DNA from: a bacterium
GTDB lineage: Bacteria > Patescibacteriota > Gracilibacteria > UM-FILTER-43-11
Direction: 5' to 3'
DNA: 28,901 bases
Assembly: GCA_030426875.1 (NCBI GenBank)
Contig: JAUHXI010000001.1
Coordinates: forward strand, 1 to 28,901
Shown here: piece after piece, positions 18,101-24,066 of the stretch
Numbering within the stretch: position 1 is the stretch's first letter
Layout: every line of letters starts with the position of its first letter
The notes under the pieces: model-generated
The model's database searches: none
What the model was told of the DNA's origin: nothing
What the model saw: the letters and a program-made list of their open reading frames with translations, nothing else
Program-made: the position numbers and the translations under genes

Positions 18101-20276
18101 GCCCAGCAAATTCAACCAAGACATCGTGTCCATTATCAGTCACTTCAATCAAGTGATTGGGGCTAATACTGACTGTTTTTTCAGGACTGGGACTGTCTAA
18201 AAAGGAATAGACAGCCTGAGTTTTACCCCCCATCAATTGCACCCCACCAAAATAATCCTCCTCCATCACTTTCCCCGCCGGAAACCCCACAAGCGAGGCA
18301 AAAAGCGTTTGAGGGTAAGTACTGGCCCATGTCTCACTGTCCACGCGGGCCATCAGAGCCAGGGAAATCTGAGCCGACTTCAAGTCCTCATGTTGCGCCG
18401 TCACAATGATGTCCGAGGTGTCTTGCCCCGCATTAACCACAATGGTGCCTCGCCCGTTCACCATCTGCACACCTGGGTTTTGTAACGTGGCATAAGGGTC
18501 TGAAGAAGCCGTCAAATCCGCCACAATAAACTCATTAAACGTGTCCACAATAAAGCCAAATTCATCCGCAGCAATCACCTCAATCTCCACCATTTCACCC
18601 ACCACTACGGTCTCATCCGCTGTCCTAAGAATTAGCTGAGAGGCCTCCATTTTACTAGGTTCTATCACATGTTTTTCTCCCTGAATGAACAAATCCTTAC
18701 TCATCAAAGTCACCGTCTGTCGACCAGGAGTCGGAATAAAAGTACTCTGTCCCTTGCCATCCACAAGCGACACCCGACCTTCCTGCACAAAACCTCCATC
18801 CGCTGGGAGCTCTGAACTCAAAACAATCTGATCATTGACACCGGTCACAGGGTTATTATTCTGATCCACCACCGTAACTGTCACCGCAAATTCTGAGCGC
18901 CCATTGGTGATATTTTCAACAGACGACCATTGTAAGCCAAGTGAATCATGGACAGTGATTTCAAACACTTTAGGCGGCATGTCAGCCATGCGAACCGTTA
19001 ATGTTGACGAACCAGCCTTTTCAGGTCTAAAGGTCACCAATTTTTGTCCAGAAAAAATATACGCCTCCGCCTCCGAAAACACACCCAGGTCCGGATCACT
19101 CAGTTCAAAAGTAACTGGGGTATCAATGTAGCCAAACATTTGATTGCCATTCCCATCAAAAGCTGTCACATTGATTTGAGCCTCCTGACCCACAAGCAAT
19201 GCAGTTCGGCTCATGTTAACTTCAAAACCATCTGCTTTGGGCAGCAATTGGTCAAAAATATCTGCCCCATCTTCCACAGTCGTTCCCTGAGGCGGCAAAG
19301 GGGCGGCACTGCACATCTGACTCAAAGCGAACAAGTCATTTGCTGGCAAAATTTCCTCCTCAATCCAACACTGCACCGAATCAAACCATTCCCACACCTC
19401 CACCCCCGATGGATCTCCACAAACATAATTACCACTCCCTGGATTGTTGCCCGGAGTGTTCTGATTTTGCTGCTTTTTTTCTTCCGCCTCCTTCTCTGAT
19501 TCGGTATTGAGGGCCTCCAGCTCCCCCTCCACATCCGTTTCACCACTCTGGGCCAGCATGGCCCGATTGAGTCCAAATTCAAACCCTTGAGCGTCGCCTT
19601 CAGCCACAATATGAAGCACCTCATACCCATCCGGCTGATTTTCTGGAGACTGTGCTGGGTTATAAAACGGCGTGGGCATAAAGCTGTCCCGGTCGGTATA
19701 TTTAGGGATGATTTCCATCAATTTTTGATCCACACTAGAGCTTTTCCAAATCAACGGTTCAATCAATTCAGGATTCTCGACAAAATAATCTTCAAACAAA
19801 GTGGTGTTGGCGCCAGTGACTTGACTGAGCTCCGCCTGCTTCTGATCCACTTTCTCCAAAAAATTGGTGGTGATTTCCTCAAAATTATCCCCCTCCATGC
19901 GAAAGAGGTTCAAATATTTAAAGTCATCCAACTGGCCATTTTTAACAAATGAAATACGCCGCGTCCCATCCGATGGCGTGCTAAAGGTGGTGATTTCAGG
20001 ATAAGTGAATTCGTCAGTATCCGGATCCACACGCGGTTCCCCAAAATGAGTGATCGATTGCAAGGTTTCATTGGTCGGCTCTACTCGAGGGTAAACGCTG
20101 TCAATGAATTGACTGGTCGGCTCCACACTCAGTTCTACCTCAATGTCCAGTAGTGGTACGTAACTCAATGTTTGTTTGCTTTCAATTAGGGTCTTGATTA
20201 CAAACTCGGCTTTTTCTTTGAGGGAAATCTTTCGCCAATCCTCGTCGCGTTCGGCCCCGATCAAAGCGGCGCCCAT
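9168..20276 (-). CDS. Giant SLH surface protein, main part (Ig-like, FG-GAP, DUF11-like, 3x SLH, TSP3-like)
   Basis: 3702 aa from the first ATG (20276), but the frame is open further upstream and the start lacks both a signal peptide and a Shine-Dalgarno, so it is probably the continuation of the preceding 607-aa frame. Domains in order (residues approximate): helical/acidic start 1-340; three Ig-like beta domains 350-640; beta-rich 640-955; three FG-GAP/VCBS-like repeats with D-x-D/N-x-D/E-G-type turns 960-1090; DUF11-like 1205-1305; a Cys/Pro/aromatic block 1445-1560; helical 1580-1975; Pro-Leu-rich 1978-2079; long coiled-coil/acidic helical 2100-2520; beta-rich with a PKD-like part 2560-3140; three SLH domains 3245-3430 with TRAEF, SRAEA and TRGEF motifs; TSP3-like calcium-binding repeats 3430-3645. 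SLH domains are known to hold proteins to secondary wall polymer. There is no LPXTG and no C-terminal membrane span, so anchoring is probably by SLH alone. Confidence 0.9.
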   Translation of the reverse strand: MGAALIGAERDEDWRKISLKEKAEFVIKTLIESKQTLSYVPLLDIEVELSVEPTSQFIDSVYPRVEPTNETLQSITHFGEPRVDPDTDEFTYPEITTFSTPSDGTRRISFVKNGQLDDFKYLNLFRMEGDNFEEITTNFLEKVDQKQAELSQVTGANTTLFEDYFVENPELIEPLIWKSSSVDQKLMEIIPKYTDRDSFMPTPFYNPAQSPENQPDGYEVLHIVAEGDAQGFEFGLNRAMLAQSGETDVEGELEALNTESEKEAEEKKQQNQNTPGNNPGSGNYVCGDPSGVEVWEWFDSVQCWIEEEILPANDLFALSQMCSAAPLPPQGTTVEDGADIFDQLLPKADGFEVNMSRTALLVGQEAQINVTAFDGNGNQMFGYIDTPVTFELSDPDLGVFSEAEAYIFSGQKLVTFRPEKAGSSTLTVRMADMPPKVFEITVHDSLGLQWSSVENITNGRSEFAVTVTVVDQNNNPVTGVNDQIVLSSELPADGGFVQEGRVSLVDGKGQSTFIPTPGRQTVTLMSKDLFIQGEKHVIEPSKMEASQLILRTADETVVVGEMVEIEVIAADEFGFIVDTFNEFIVADLTASSDPYATLQNPGVQMVNGRGTIVVNAGQDTSDIIVTAQHEDLKSAQISLALMARVDSETWASTYPQTLFASLVGFPAGKVMEEDYFGGVQLMGGKTQAVYSFLDSPSPEKTVSISPNHLIEVTDNGHDVLVEFAGPFMALQAFDQKKMQTLISKTVMLNFDAVEMLPDENLEKGKLYLEMLDSNYEAVENPLGYRISSVLGDDVVNLKKNGLQLLHPDFAWDYVLDPEFDAVELTLNDGTRNIARVILNLEDENLSVENFKEVNPNLQWHSTYSGSSTSGAKGLSFFDSEAEVEESQRAEFYGLEGEHDYLAAFASGTNVGEAVRFNLPTTGILLGDPTIKLETKSNNGLNFNNAVGQQIYEDPEGSQIVSINHFNFNNDEYQDVAALTEDGRVRLLEGGPTEPPFKDRGDIAKLADGGVALEAVDFENDGYEDLLIATEEGRLAILHNREEVMERTDQILNIGKKIYKLLMDDMDQDGFEDLVILDSRGDLFIFYYDAETERFPENGLLIENYGFSLQLDENLNTDVDIRYQNMPEPTDPQEQAQSQIQVSNVPLDEYEGGGEIDDEVALEFYEQLNEEAAAMAEDPYAYAQTGVPKLQWPEGDEIQTYFAPIEGIGGLNVTKSVSNKDRPGQGNVDVEEVLVYEIELNSVSDFGDTVLADTVPDALDFDPNSLTCVQGGCENMEVKLNGTRLFLSELSLFEDQKTIIRYETFVSQTPEADVSIQTIDEPNENLNDPGSIIDEYKDIIVSPPFNNTGQWLIHYSVAERDYDIVQSNTPEPVKPMEQVTGFNEMMAQMEALGGQELDVDDPPEPLKFPGMGEALEEATGNGECYEDPNDPTSCVEAALDDVAQAVEDFSCTGGGCFPMPFNRAFMVPPEMPYPVFAHPTSVPTTVGIQPLPSGFPILFPGAVRVENVEPPYQSFIRVYVAPTITGGIGIATCWGPYPESAVVPPPVFPIPYPPPTGNCMVKALPADDLYGGLCSDIEKGVDQIMDAISSGVTKIESAANSATNNPNIPVDIQPVGPQQGAGGLEVSLAINLGNNLKFEPPVNAYSNIHLKSFDSLGGVLANWVDRQMLEVQNKLLTLPTLSVYLPDTKNLVTLDFERTQQQFESWYNTMDGSAAETHQTMQAIGDQEYVTTIDGEDTFPQILRSGLQDVSGSRALQYRNAIESQASIYNLNALEGLYDVAQTMPMVELTEKPIEFTVPWLSTGEIQAYIVELQNWIIYYEQEYDRVKDMWEAISCQDLPDPENPDGRIENSVNCTGRYLADAFNANYDEVIESAKQNIAVLESYLAFPKELSNYKTQMAGYVGSVSCYMDIIAQMMAGHMATIQQEMITWAEMILTIQEIVKNIKELFDVFTAFETNCDTCTNERFANFGWWSLLGLVLPDIPVIQFPKIPDIVLDLSNIEVALDVELPVLNIRPEPIPLPPLPYVTLPDFPTVDIFLQLPPLPILPELPELPELPDLPPLPVVELPTLPSPPKLPDVGKAFDIILPLIEKILQTWCMIKKSLAPVPEMALNNQISLLTSRPAYLTPFDLLQVQMPNIALFDTGYNELRIETIVYLGIELDVFADPLETAAETWNAWIDEIPIAMEEGYRSYLELTEEQLQEVLQEADDFIDGTATAFENAYEEYVQGWLDKEVGDPLAEADQWARDKEAEWEEWAELNEINTVIDVTYSEWIEDVNNSYDWLRNVKDEDVNAFFDDNRDIIHALNYVMPKNFLMELADRDDAAEYLKEMIDFSADKLDQIDTLGPTVLNRLHACLLYYEDCRANEEKYFGSTQAKLQEVKEDIQIALTELPDNPSDGGFEEAPVLNQEEVLAQQILETPEGQDMVSMFNEIGAAIDEVNEAEWVEYTVLKERFGVPDYQIVLESPAIDKINEMKSELALHAEQLYMEAEATKTANLTDIAGVAPQELVPYELASFNTNEAGQEERVFTSAVEMPGLLDNNFEPLTEEKIVDVDLTPLDEAEYKGNDEQLNPVQNNAGCLADVCLPDPITQKPVPVISNIEFLATSETLFMPNGHIVYSDGTGLYLKRDLTLDDSEENTDNGTPQRFSIEELESRMRIGQVPRDAINMMQTSFTENGAATFNWEAPTHPDFYGYGIELEKVISGYDSDRQDLQMADTRILLLPVNEEGETPDVFVGGVKLEFGTLVTSLDNQQEAVERFGIKPNQTVINASEIHFPTVNDAKIDVSAYSAVYFDQLQGNGYEMQMENGFYHIRMTWFDALARLANYNQSEILAPQLVAGGFEPLDISQDDTVKVPIFTEKTINASDIFVDLGGNYTYYWHIDPENKNTEPQEGEKLIIPPQDELKNIPVSLIASQNLEDPSFEVFEKEFLIEVYAPDVNLSQTRLDEGLIAGDMTPEKVGEDLTNIPFSVFRKRNETWKNVGILHAENESKEPTLPPLSEEDDSYYTITANGDYEIEGFDVLDPSPIIIKDHQGNLIAEILTGNGKIDIFDDNYELVAVAATNETPTRIAVVFKSSQEIMANVYYISSTDEDVAIIQTALNAGNVNDVGTTVGDVEVNDQVVAEPIPAGAPSFAGGAAIFNQENEEVIAMVDKDGAIRLMQPGFDLKLKNAIPNEGNYIFQIMQGQTALFEVFIQADWNEMEIDMDTMMNSLETDFAAEAEAEQTQTPALPSVGDGTDGPQLPSNPFSDLNPGDEFYYEILELYDAEVLIGFDDGTFRSDQEITRAEFVKIALGVTNCFDCQYPTDPQIARYLTNPFPDVELSDWFFYCIWVAKELEMITGYGDGQFRPSQNISRAEASAVLIRQADIPLLTAPDNTFTDVEDYAWYKDYVYTAVEFGLIPEVDGVVNPDEKITRGEFAFMAATLKNFQQCRLVDEDDDGNPDWWEMDNNRDPLRPDAEETCPCIDNPNQQDSDGDGRRDVCDLDIDGDGALNPICVFDSGGDFSQALLEQAGPQLGEPVDNCLFTPNPDQADFDLNGVGDVCEVCPCLDNPNANDTDGDGTKDACDIDIDGDLVNNPMCIFDNSGLLDQSKLIDNEDNCIFDPNSNQLDTDNNGIGDVCQAQDLCPNIPEDLDGVNDVDGCPELSDDFPLKDPGVYVGPGPLCGLIDYKSDFMPGDVFMTAITDLETHSIIFSQSKELTYD
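9340..9985 (-). repeat. Thrombospondin type-3-like calcium-binding repeats
   Basis: Inside the giant gene. Two homologous modules of about 85 codons begin CPCIDNPN (near 9893) and CPCLDNPN (near 9640). Each continues with a D-x-D-G-D-G-x-x-D-x-C-D-x-D-x-D-G-D core, a Cys-hydrophobic-D segment, and a second D-x-N-G-x-G-D-V-C core. A partial third unit (CPNIPEDLDG) closes the array. The Asp spacing fits calcium binding, as known for TSP3 repeats. Confidence 0.8.
9985..10545 (-). other. Three SLH (S-layer homology) domains
   Basis: Inside the giant gene. Each domain has the pattern F-x-D-l...(W)F/Y....A...g-l/i..G..DG.F.p...ITRAEF. The key motifs are QEITRAEFVKIAL, QNISRAEASAVLI and EKITRGEFAFMAA. 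In characterised proteins the TRAE motif binds pyruvylated wall polysaccharide. The third copy has RG for RA, a common variant. Confidence 0.9.
14040..14345 (-). repeat. Pro-Leu-rich tract with PELPELPELPDLPPLP units
   Basis: Inside the giant gene, about residues 1978-2079. Pro recurs every two to three residues, alternating with Leu/Val/Ile and a few acidic residues, with no lysine for long stretches. This is expected to be an extended polyproline-type rod joining two helical regions. The DNA repeats GGCAACTCT/GGTAAATCT-like units at 14109-14150. Confidence 0.75.
17010..17395 (-). other. FG-GAP/VCBS-like repeats
   Basis: Inside the giant gene, about residues 960-1090. Three successive units share the pattern D-F/M-N/D-x-D-G/E-x-x-D-L/V-x-x-L/A-x-x-x-G-x-L/V: FNFNNDEYQDVAALTEDGRV, then VDFENDGYEDLLIATEEGRL, then DDMDQDGFEDLVILDSRGDL. 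Such repeats build beta-propeller blades with calcium in the loop. Three copies are too few for a closed propeller unless diverged blades surround them. Confidence 0.75.
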
Positions 20277-22084
20277 GATTCGGTTGGCCCGCTCGGGGAA
20301 AAGTTCGGCGAAGGGGCTTGTAAATTACCATTCAACTCAAGGTAGGCGGTTTCAATCACCGTATCCAAATCTTGCCCGATTTGAATCTGACCCAATTGAC
20401 CTACAGCCGCTCCATTATCAAATTGAGTTTCATCTTGAAGCAAAAAATCCATCCGCTCAAAAGAGCAGCGGTTGGCATCCGAATAAACAACTTCATCTGG
20501 CTCAAGCTCCAAAGAACCATTGATGTCAAAAAGGGATTGAGTGGCTTCATTTACATTACATTTATCTGGACTGGTGCCTTGGTCTTCATCTTCAAATCGA
20601 TTGTTATAAACACACCCTGCTGCGCCAATGTATTCAGATTGTTCCTCTAGTTTCCAATTGTCTTCCCCCTCTTCAGGTGTCAAGAGACTCCTAAACGCAT
20701 TGAACTGATTGGCATTCACCACAACGGAATTGTCTTCCAATGTGCTCACGTTATCATTATGCTCGGTCCCCACTTGAATCCCACACTGAGAAGTCGATTG
20801 GACGGTGTTGATTTCAACACCGTCAATGTAACTATAAAAGTCAAAAAACTCCGTGTTGATTGGAATTTCGGTGATGTCCACAGAGACCTTCAACGCCCCC
20901 TTGGTCACTACTTCCACCGCCCGCTCCGGAGGGGGAATCGCCGTTGTAACAAACTCATCCACCGCTTGTTCTAGCTCCAGCTGACTCCGATGAATCTCAT
21001 GCCGAGCATACTCATCACGCAAGGTGATCAACGACTCAAGCGAATCAACCTGGCCAGCATCCCAACGACCCGTTTGCTCAGCCACTTCATTTAATCCTCC
21101 TCGGTATATTTTTAGCGCATCCGCAAAGTCGAGTGTGTATTGGTCAAAATAAATTTCAGTGTGAATGTCGAACATGTTTTCAATCGTCGACTCGTCCACC
21201 AAAGGATCATCACTGCCCATGTCCTGTTTGACCCGATCCAAAAATTCCACCAACAAATGCTTGTTATAACGTCTAAAGGTCATTTCCTCCATGTAGTCCA
21301 GATAGCGCTGATAACTGTCATAATCCATGGCATTCATCTGAGCCTCCATGTCAGAAAAGTTAGCATACAGCAAACGTTGCTCAAACGTATCGTAGCCATT
21401 TTGACCATTGCTATAGTCATTGTTTTTCTCAAAAAAAGCCGTCAACTCCTCCTCAGCTTCCACAGGGTCTTGGCTAGGGGCTCGAATCACGCCATGCCAC
21501 ACTTCGGGATTGGGCTCGTTCACACCCGAATTTTTTTCAAACTGCTGAGTCTCATGATCATAAATATAGGCCTTACGGTAAAAATCCGTGTAGGGATACA
21601 GGCTGGGCAAAAAATTTCCATCCCCCTCATGAACCACCGGCAAAGGCACTTCTCCAATCGCTATCACCCCTATCAATTGATTGTCATCAGTGGTCACTGC
21701 GTCGTCATTCAAGGGATTGCCATCAATGAGCTCGGTGTCGATGCCTTCAAAATAAAGCTGCTCCAGAATGTTTGAAATCCGATAAGTCGATTCATCTTCA
21801 GCAACTTCCATCACAAAGGCCTTCGAATGGGGGACTCTAGACTGAGCATTCTCCGCATAAGTCATGATTCGAGCGCGCATGGCAAAATCGCTCATCAATT
21901 CCTCTTCGACCAAAATAGCGATGATGCCCAGTTGATCATTAGGGCTGTCATCATCGGCATAAACGTCTGGCACATCAAAAGGAAATTGGCCTGTTTGGTT
22001 TCCCAAAACAACCATGATCAGAAGCCCGGCGATGAGGCGTTTTATTTTTTCGATTTTTTTGTTTATTTTTAGAGCTTTTTTCAA
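20261..22084 (-). CDS. N-terminal part of the giant surface protein (secreted, possible caspase/C25-like domain)
   Basis: 607 aa from TTG 22084. This start is chosen because AGGAG lies 5 nt upstream and it gives MKKALKINKKIEKIKRLIAG followed by a hydrophobic core and VYADDDS, a strong signal peptide. A frame from ATG 22132 would add 16 residues that overlap the promoter. Residues about 50-210 read LGIIAILVEEELMSDF, then a helix, then LIGVIAIGEVPLPVVHEGDG, then YPYTDFYRKAYIYD, and WHGVIRAPSQ with a following acidic helix. This order of strands recalls gingipain/C25 or caspase-like folds, but no catalytic Cys after the second strand is evident. The rest is helical, then Cys-bearing beta sequence. 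The last 15-18 residues (PSPNFSPSGPTESWAPL) look out of frame. The end overlaps the 3702-aa frame by 16 nt. Confidence 0.82.
   Translation of the reverse strand: MKKALKINKKIEKIKRLIAGLLIMVVLGNQTGQFPFDVPDVYADDDSPNDQLGIIAILVEEELMSDFAMRARIMTYAENAQSRVPHSKAFVMEVAEDESTYRISNILEQLYFEGIDTELIDGNPLNDDAVTTDDNQLIGVIAIGEVPLPVVHEGDGNFLPSLYPYTDFYRKAYIYDHETQQFEKNSGVNEPNPEVWHGVIRAPSQDPVEAEEELTAFFEKNNDYSNGQNGYDTFEQRLLYANFSDMEAQMNAMDYDSYQRYLDYMEEMTFRRYNKHLLVEFLDRVKQDMGSDDPLVDESTIENMFDIHTEIYFDQYTLDFADALKIYRGGLNEVAEQTGRWDAGQVDSLESLITLRDEYARHEIHRSQLELEQAVDEFVTTAIPPPERAVEVVTKGALKVSVDITEIPINTEFFDFYSYIDGVEINTVQSTSQCGIQVGTEHNDNVSTLEDNSVVVNANQFNAFRSLLTPEEGEDNWKLEEQSEYIGAAGCVYNNRFEDEDQGTSPDKCNVNEATQSLFDINGSLELEPDEVVYSDANRCSFERMDFLLQDETQFDNGAAVGQLGQIQIGQDLDTVIETAYLELNGNLQAPSPNFSPSGPTESWAPL
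20295..20316 (-). other. Frame junction between the two halves of the giant gene
   Basis: The minus strand has two CCCC runs (20316-20313 and 20298-20295). Between a TAA in the 3702-aa frame just upstream (codon TAA in GGTAATTTAC) and the TGA of the 607-aa frame (20263-20261), the downstream frame reads SPFAELFPERANRI before the ATG, which looks like real protein. Adding one C to either run would join the halves without a stop. A -1 ribosomal shift would do the same in RNA. Confidence 0.7.
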
Positions 22085-22089
22085 GGAAT

Positions 22090-22132
22090 CTCCTACTGGA
22101 TGATTATAGCAAAAAAGGGCACCTAAAAACAA
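22090..22132 (-). promoter_or_regulatory. Promoter and Shine-Dalgarno of the surface-protein cluster
   Basis: On the minus strand: TTGTTT (22132-22127), 18-nt spacer, and a perfect extended -10, TGCTATAAT, with TATAAT at 22108-22103. AGGAG (22094-22090) follows, 5 nt before the TTG start at 22084. The expected leader is only about 10-13 nt. This is the best sigma-70-type promoter and one of the few true Shine-Dalgarno sites in the window. Confidence 0.75.
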
Positions 22133-22561
22133 CCAGAATTCCTCAAATTTGAGCCAAATGAAGTGATCTTGACTACATTTGAAGTGACAAATTTGTAATT
22201 TGTGTTTTATTGAATATAATGATTGACTTTTTTCGGCTGATTTAATACAAGTGAGTCACCAACCCAGAACAAGTTTATTCGCAAAAATTTTCCGGTAACA
22301 GCATTAAGACTCTTTCATAAAAAGGACATTTTTTTAGAGGACATCATAAATAATGTCATTTTATGCCTTTATTTAAGCTAAGAAAAGGGCAAATTAAGCA
22401 CCTGAAAGGTTACACCTGCCAATATTTTAGATCATGTCAGTCAATTGTTCTCAGCCCATCTTCCAAATGTTGTGGACCACGTGTTTGCCTTTGGTTTTAA
22501 TAAATTAAAGCAAATTTGGTGCTAAAAGATACCATGAGAAGAGCCAGATATCTGTTGATAT
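22133..22561. other. Gene-free stretch between the cluster promoter and the lipoprotein msrA
   Basis: 429 bp, AT-rich, with no gene-like frame on either strand. One inverted repeat, GACAT-8-ATGTC, lies at 22340-22357. No tRNA, riboswitch or convincing terminator was found; the end of the minus-strand msrA should lie upstream of here in transcription, so its terminator may be inside this stretch but is not obvious. Confidence 0.45.
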
Positions 22562-23248
22562 TTAACGACCAGAAAACTCCAAAGCCGCCTCCTTGGCCCA
22601 ATTTTCTTCAATGAATCCTTTTCGACCGGAGCCTTCAGCGTATTGCTCATAATAATCGGCACTTTTTTTGTAGAAATCTTGATGGAATTCTTCTGCGGGG
22701 AAAAATGTTGTGAAGGGGTCAATCACAGTGGCTATAGGGTCTTCAAACTTTTCCATTTCCTCTAATGACTCCACACTCTCCAAAGCTAAGGCTTGTTGCG
22801 CCTCATCGTGGTAAAAAATAGCGGTTGTGTACTGAAACCCTCGGTCTGCAAATTGACCTGTGGGATCAGTGGGGTCGATTTGGCGCCAGTATGTGTCTAA
22901 AAGGGTCTCGTAACTCACCACCTGCGAGTCATAGCTCACCTGAACTGCCTCTCGATGGCCCGTTGCTCCGCTGCTAACCTCTGCATAATTCGCCCTTGCC
23001 TCAGTGCCCCCAGCGTAACCAGAAATCACTTCAGTCACTCCTTCAAGGGCTTCAAATGAGGGTTCCATGCACCAAAAACAACCTCCTGCAAAGGTTGCAA
23101 TTGAATCGGCTTCATAAGTTTGAAGCGCTTCTACCATGCTTTGCTGAGTCATCTCTTCTTCAGGGAGCTCATTTGATGGGGTGCAACTTGAGATTAAAAA
23201 TGTGGAGACAACAACTGCTAAGGTGAATGCGTGTCGGTTCATCAGCAT
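22562..23248 (-). CDS. msrA: Peptide-methionine (S)-S-oxide reductase MsrA, lipoprotein form
   Basis: 228 aa. Repairs the S-epimer of methionine sulfoxide in proteins. The N-terminus MNRHAFTLAVVVSTFLISSC ends in a lipobox (I-S-S-C, Cys 22 from M1), so the enzyme should be lipid-anchored outside the membrane. The catalytic motif GGCFWCMEP has the active Cys at about 57. Other family signs are VISGYAGG, YAEVSSGATGHREAVQVSYD, a DPTDPTGQFADRGFQY segment and AEEFHQDFY. No MsrB domain is fused. M1 and M3 are both possible starts. The usual C-terminal recycling Cys is absent, and Cys 60 of the active-site motif may serve instead. Confidence 0.93.
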   Translation of the reverse strand: MLMNRHAFTLAVVVSTFLISSCTPSNELPEEEMTQQSMVEALQTYEADSIATFAGGCFWCMEPSFEALEGVTEVISGYAGGTEARANYAEVSSGATGHREAVQVSYDSQVVSYETLLDTYWRQIDPTDPTGQFADRGFQYTTAIFYHDEAQQALALESVESLEEMEKFEDPIATVIDPFTTFFPAEEFHQDFYKKSADYYEQYAEGSGRKGFIEENWAKEAALEFSGR

Positions 23249-23286
23249 GAGGTTGTTTTTTAGTGAGTCGGTTAAATTCTGATTTT

Positions 23287-23315
23287 AGGATAGAACATTC
23301 GACGCAAACCTTCAA
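23287..23315 (-). promoter_or_regulatory. Candidate promoter of the lipoprotein msrA
   Basis: On the minus strand TTGAAG (23315-23310), 17-nt spacer, TATCCT (23292-23287). The expected leader to ATG 23248 is about 30 nt. Found by eye. Confidence 0.4.
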
Positions 23316-23450
23316 GTGGGGGCTTTGAGGCTATCTGATACTAATTTGCAATAGGAAACCAATAATTGACGAATATTGAACAAAGGATTTTATAGTTTAG
23401 AAGTGGCGTATTTAAATAAAAAAAATCTCAAATCTGGAACCCTCTGTTCG

Positions 23451-23939
23451 CTATTTTAAGTAGCTTTCAAAGCGAATGAAGTGACAGGTGTATCCGCCCG
23501 GATTTTTCACCAAATAGTCCTGATGAACCTCTTCAGCCAGCCAAAATTTTTCGAATTTTTCGAGCGAAGTGACAACAGGATCTGACCATCGCCCTGAGTC
23601 ATTCACCACTTCAATAAATGCTTCTGCCGCTTTTTCTTCTTCATCATTCTGATAAAAAATTGCTGACCGATAGCTTGAACCTCGGTCGTTGCCTTGCTGG
23701 TTTAAAGTGGTAGGATCGTGCACTCGAAAAAAGAAATCTAACAGTTGTTTGAAGGATATTTTCTCCGGATCATACTCAATTTTTAAGGTTTCAGCATGAC
23801 CGGGGTGAAAGTCCCACGTAGGATTTTCGTTTTTACCGCCAGTGTATCCCGTTTTGGTATCTTTAACGCCTTCCAAGCCTCTAAAAAGATCTTCCAAGCC
23901 CCAAAAGCAACCGCCAGCGAGATAGGCTTTTTTATTCAT
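23451..23939 (-). CDS. msrA: Peptide-methionine (S)-S-oxide reductase MsrA, cytosolic form
   Basis: 162 aa, no signal sequence. AGGCFWGLED places the catalytic Cys at residue 11. Family signs follow: TGYTGGKNENPTW, HPGHAETLKIEYDP, a RVHDPTTLNQQGNDRGSSYR stretch and AEEVHQDYL. A second Cys at 152 (GYTCHFIRF) is a likely recycling Cys, which the lipoprotein paralogue lacks. The two MsrA sequences differ strongly, so they are not a recent tandem copy. The gene has its own leader with no Shine-Dalgarno (A-rich TCAAATCAAA before ATG). A -10 TATAAT lies at 23977-23972 without a good -35. Confidence 0.95.
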   Translation of the reverse strand: MNKKAYLAGGCFWGLEDLFRGLEGVKDTKTGYTGGKNENPTWDFHPGHAETLKIEYDPEKISFKQLLDFFFRVHDPTTLNQQGNDRGSSYRSAIFYQNDEEEKAAEAFIEVVNDSGRWSDPVVTSLEKFEKFWLAEEVHQDYLVKNPGGYTCHFIRFESYLK

Positions 23940-24066
23940 TTTGATTTGAGTTATGGTCAGTTGAAATGATTATTATATAATTCTGAAGTCAAAGCAAAAG
24001 ATTGTACTTCTTAGCTTATAATCAGGTAGAATCAGAGTGCATTAAAAATAAAATAAGGTAAAAAAA
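23940..24066. promoter_or_regulatory. Divergent promoter region of cytosolic msrA and the small membrane protein gene
   Basis: Contains a minus-strand TATAAT (23977-23972) and a plus-strand TATAAT (24017-24022). The plus-strand gene is preceded by AAGGT (24056-24060), 6 nt before the ATG, a usable Shine-Dalgarno. -35 boxes are weak on both strands. Confidence 0.45.

Noticed and set aside
9168..20276. LPXTG sorting signal or C-terminal membrane anchor in the giant protein
   Set aside because: The C-terminus after the TSP3-like repeats is polar and has no LPXTG, hydrophobic span or basic tail; the SLH domains explain wall attachment.
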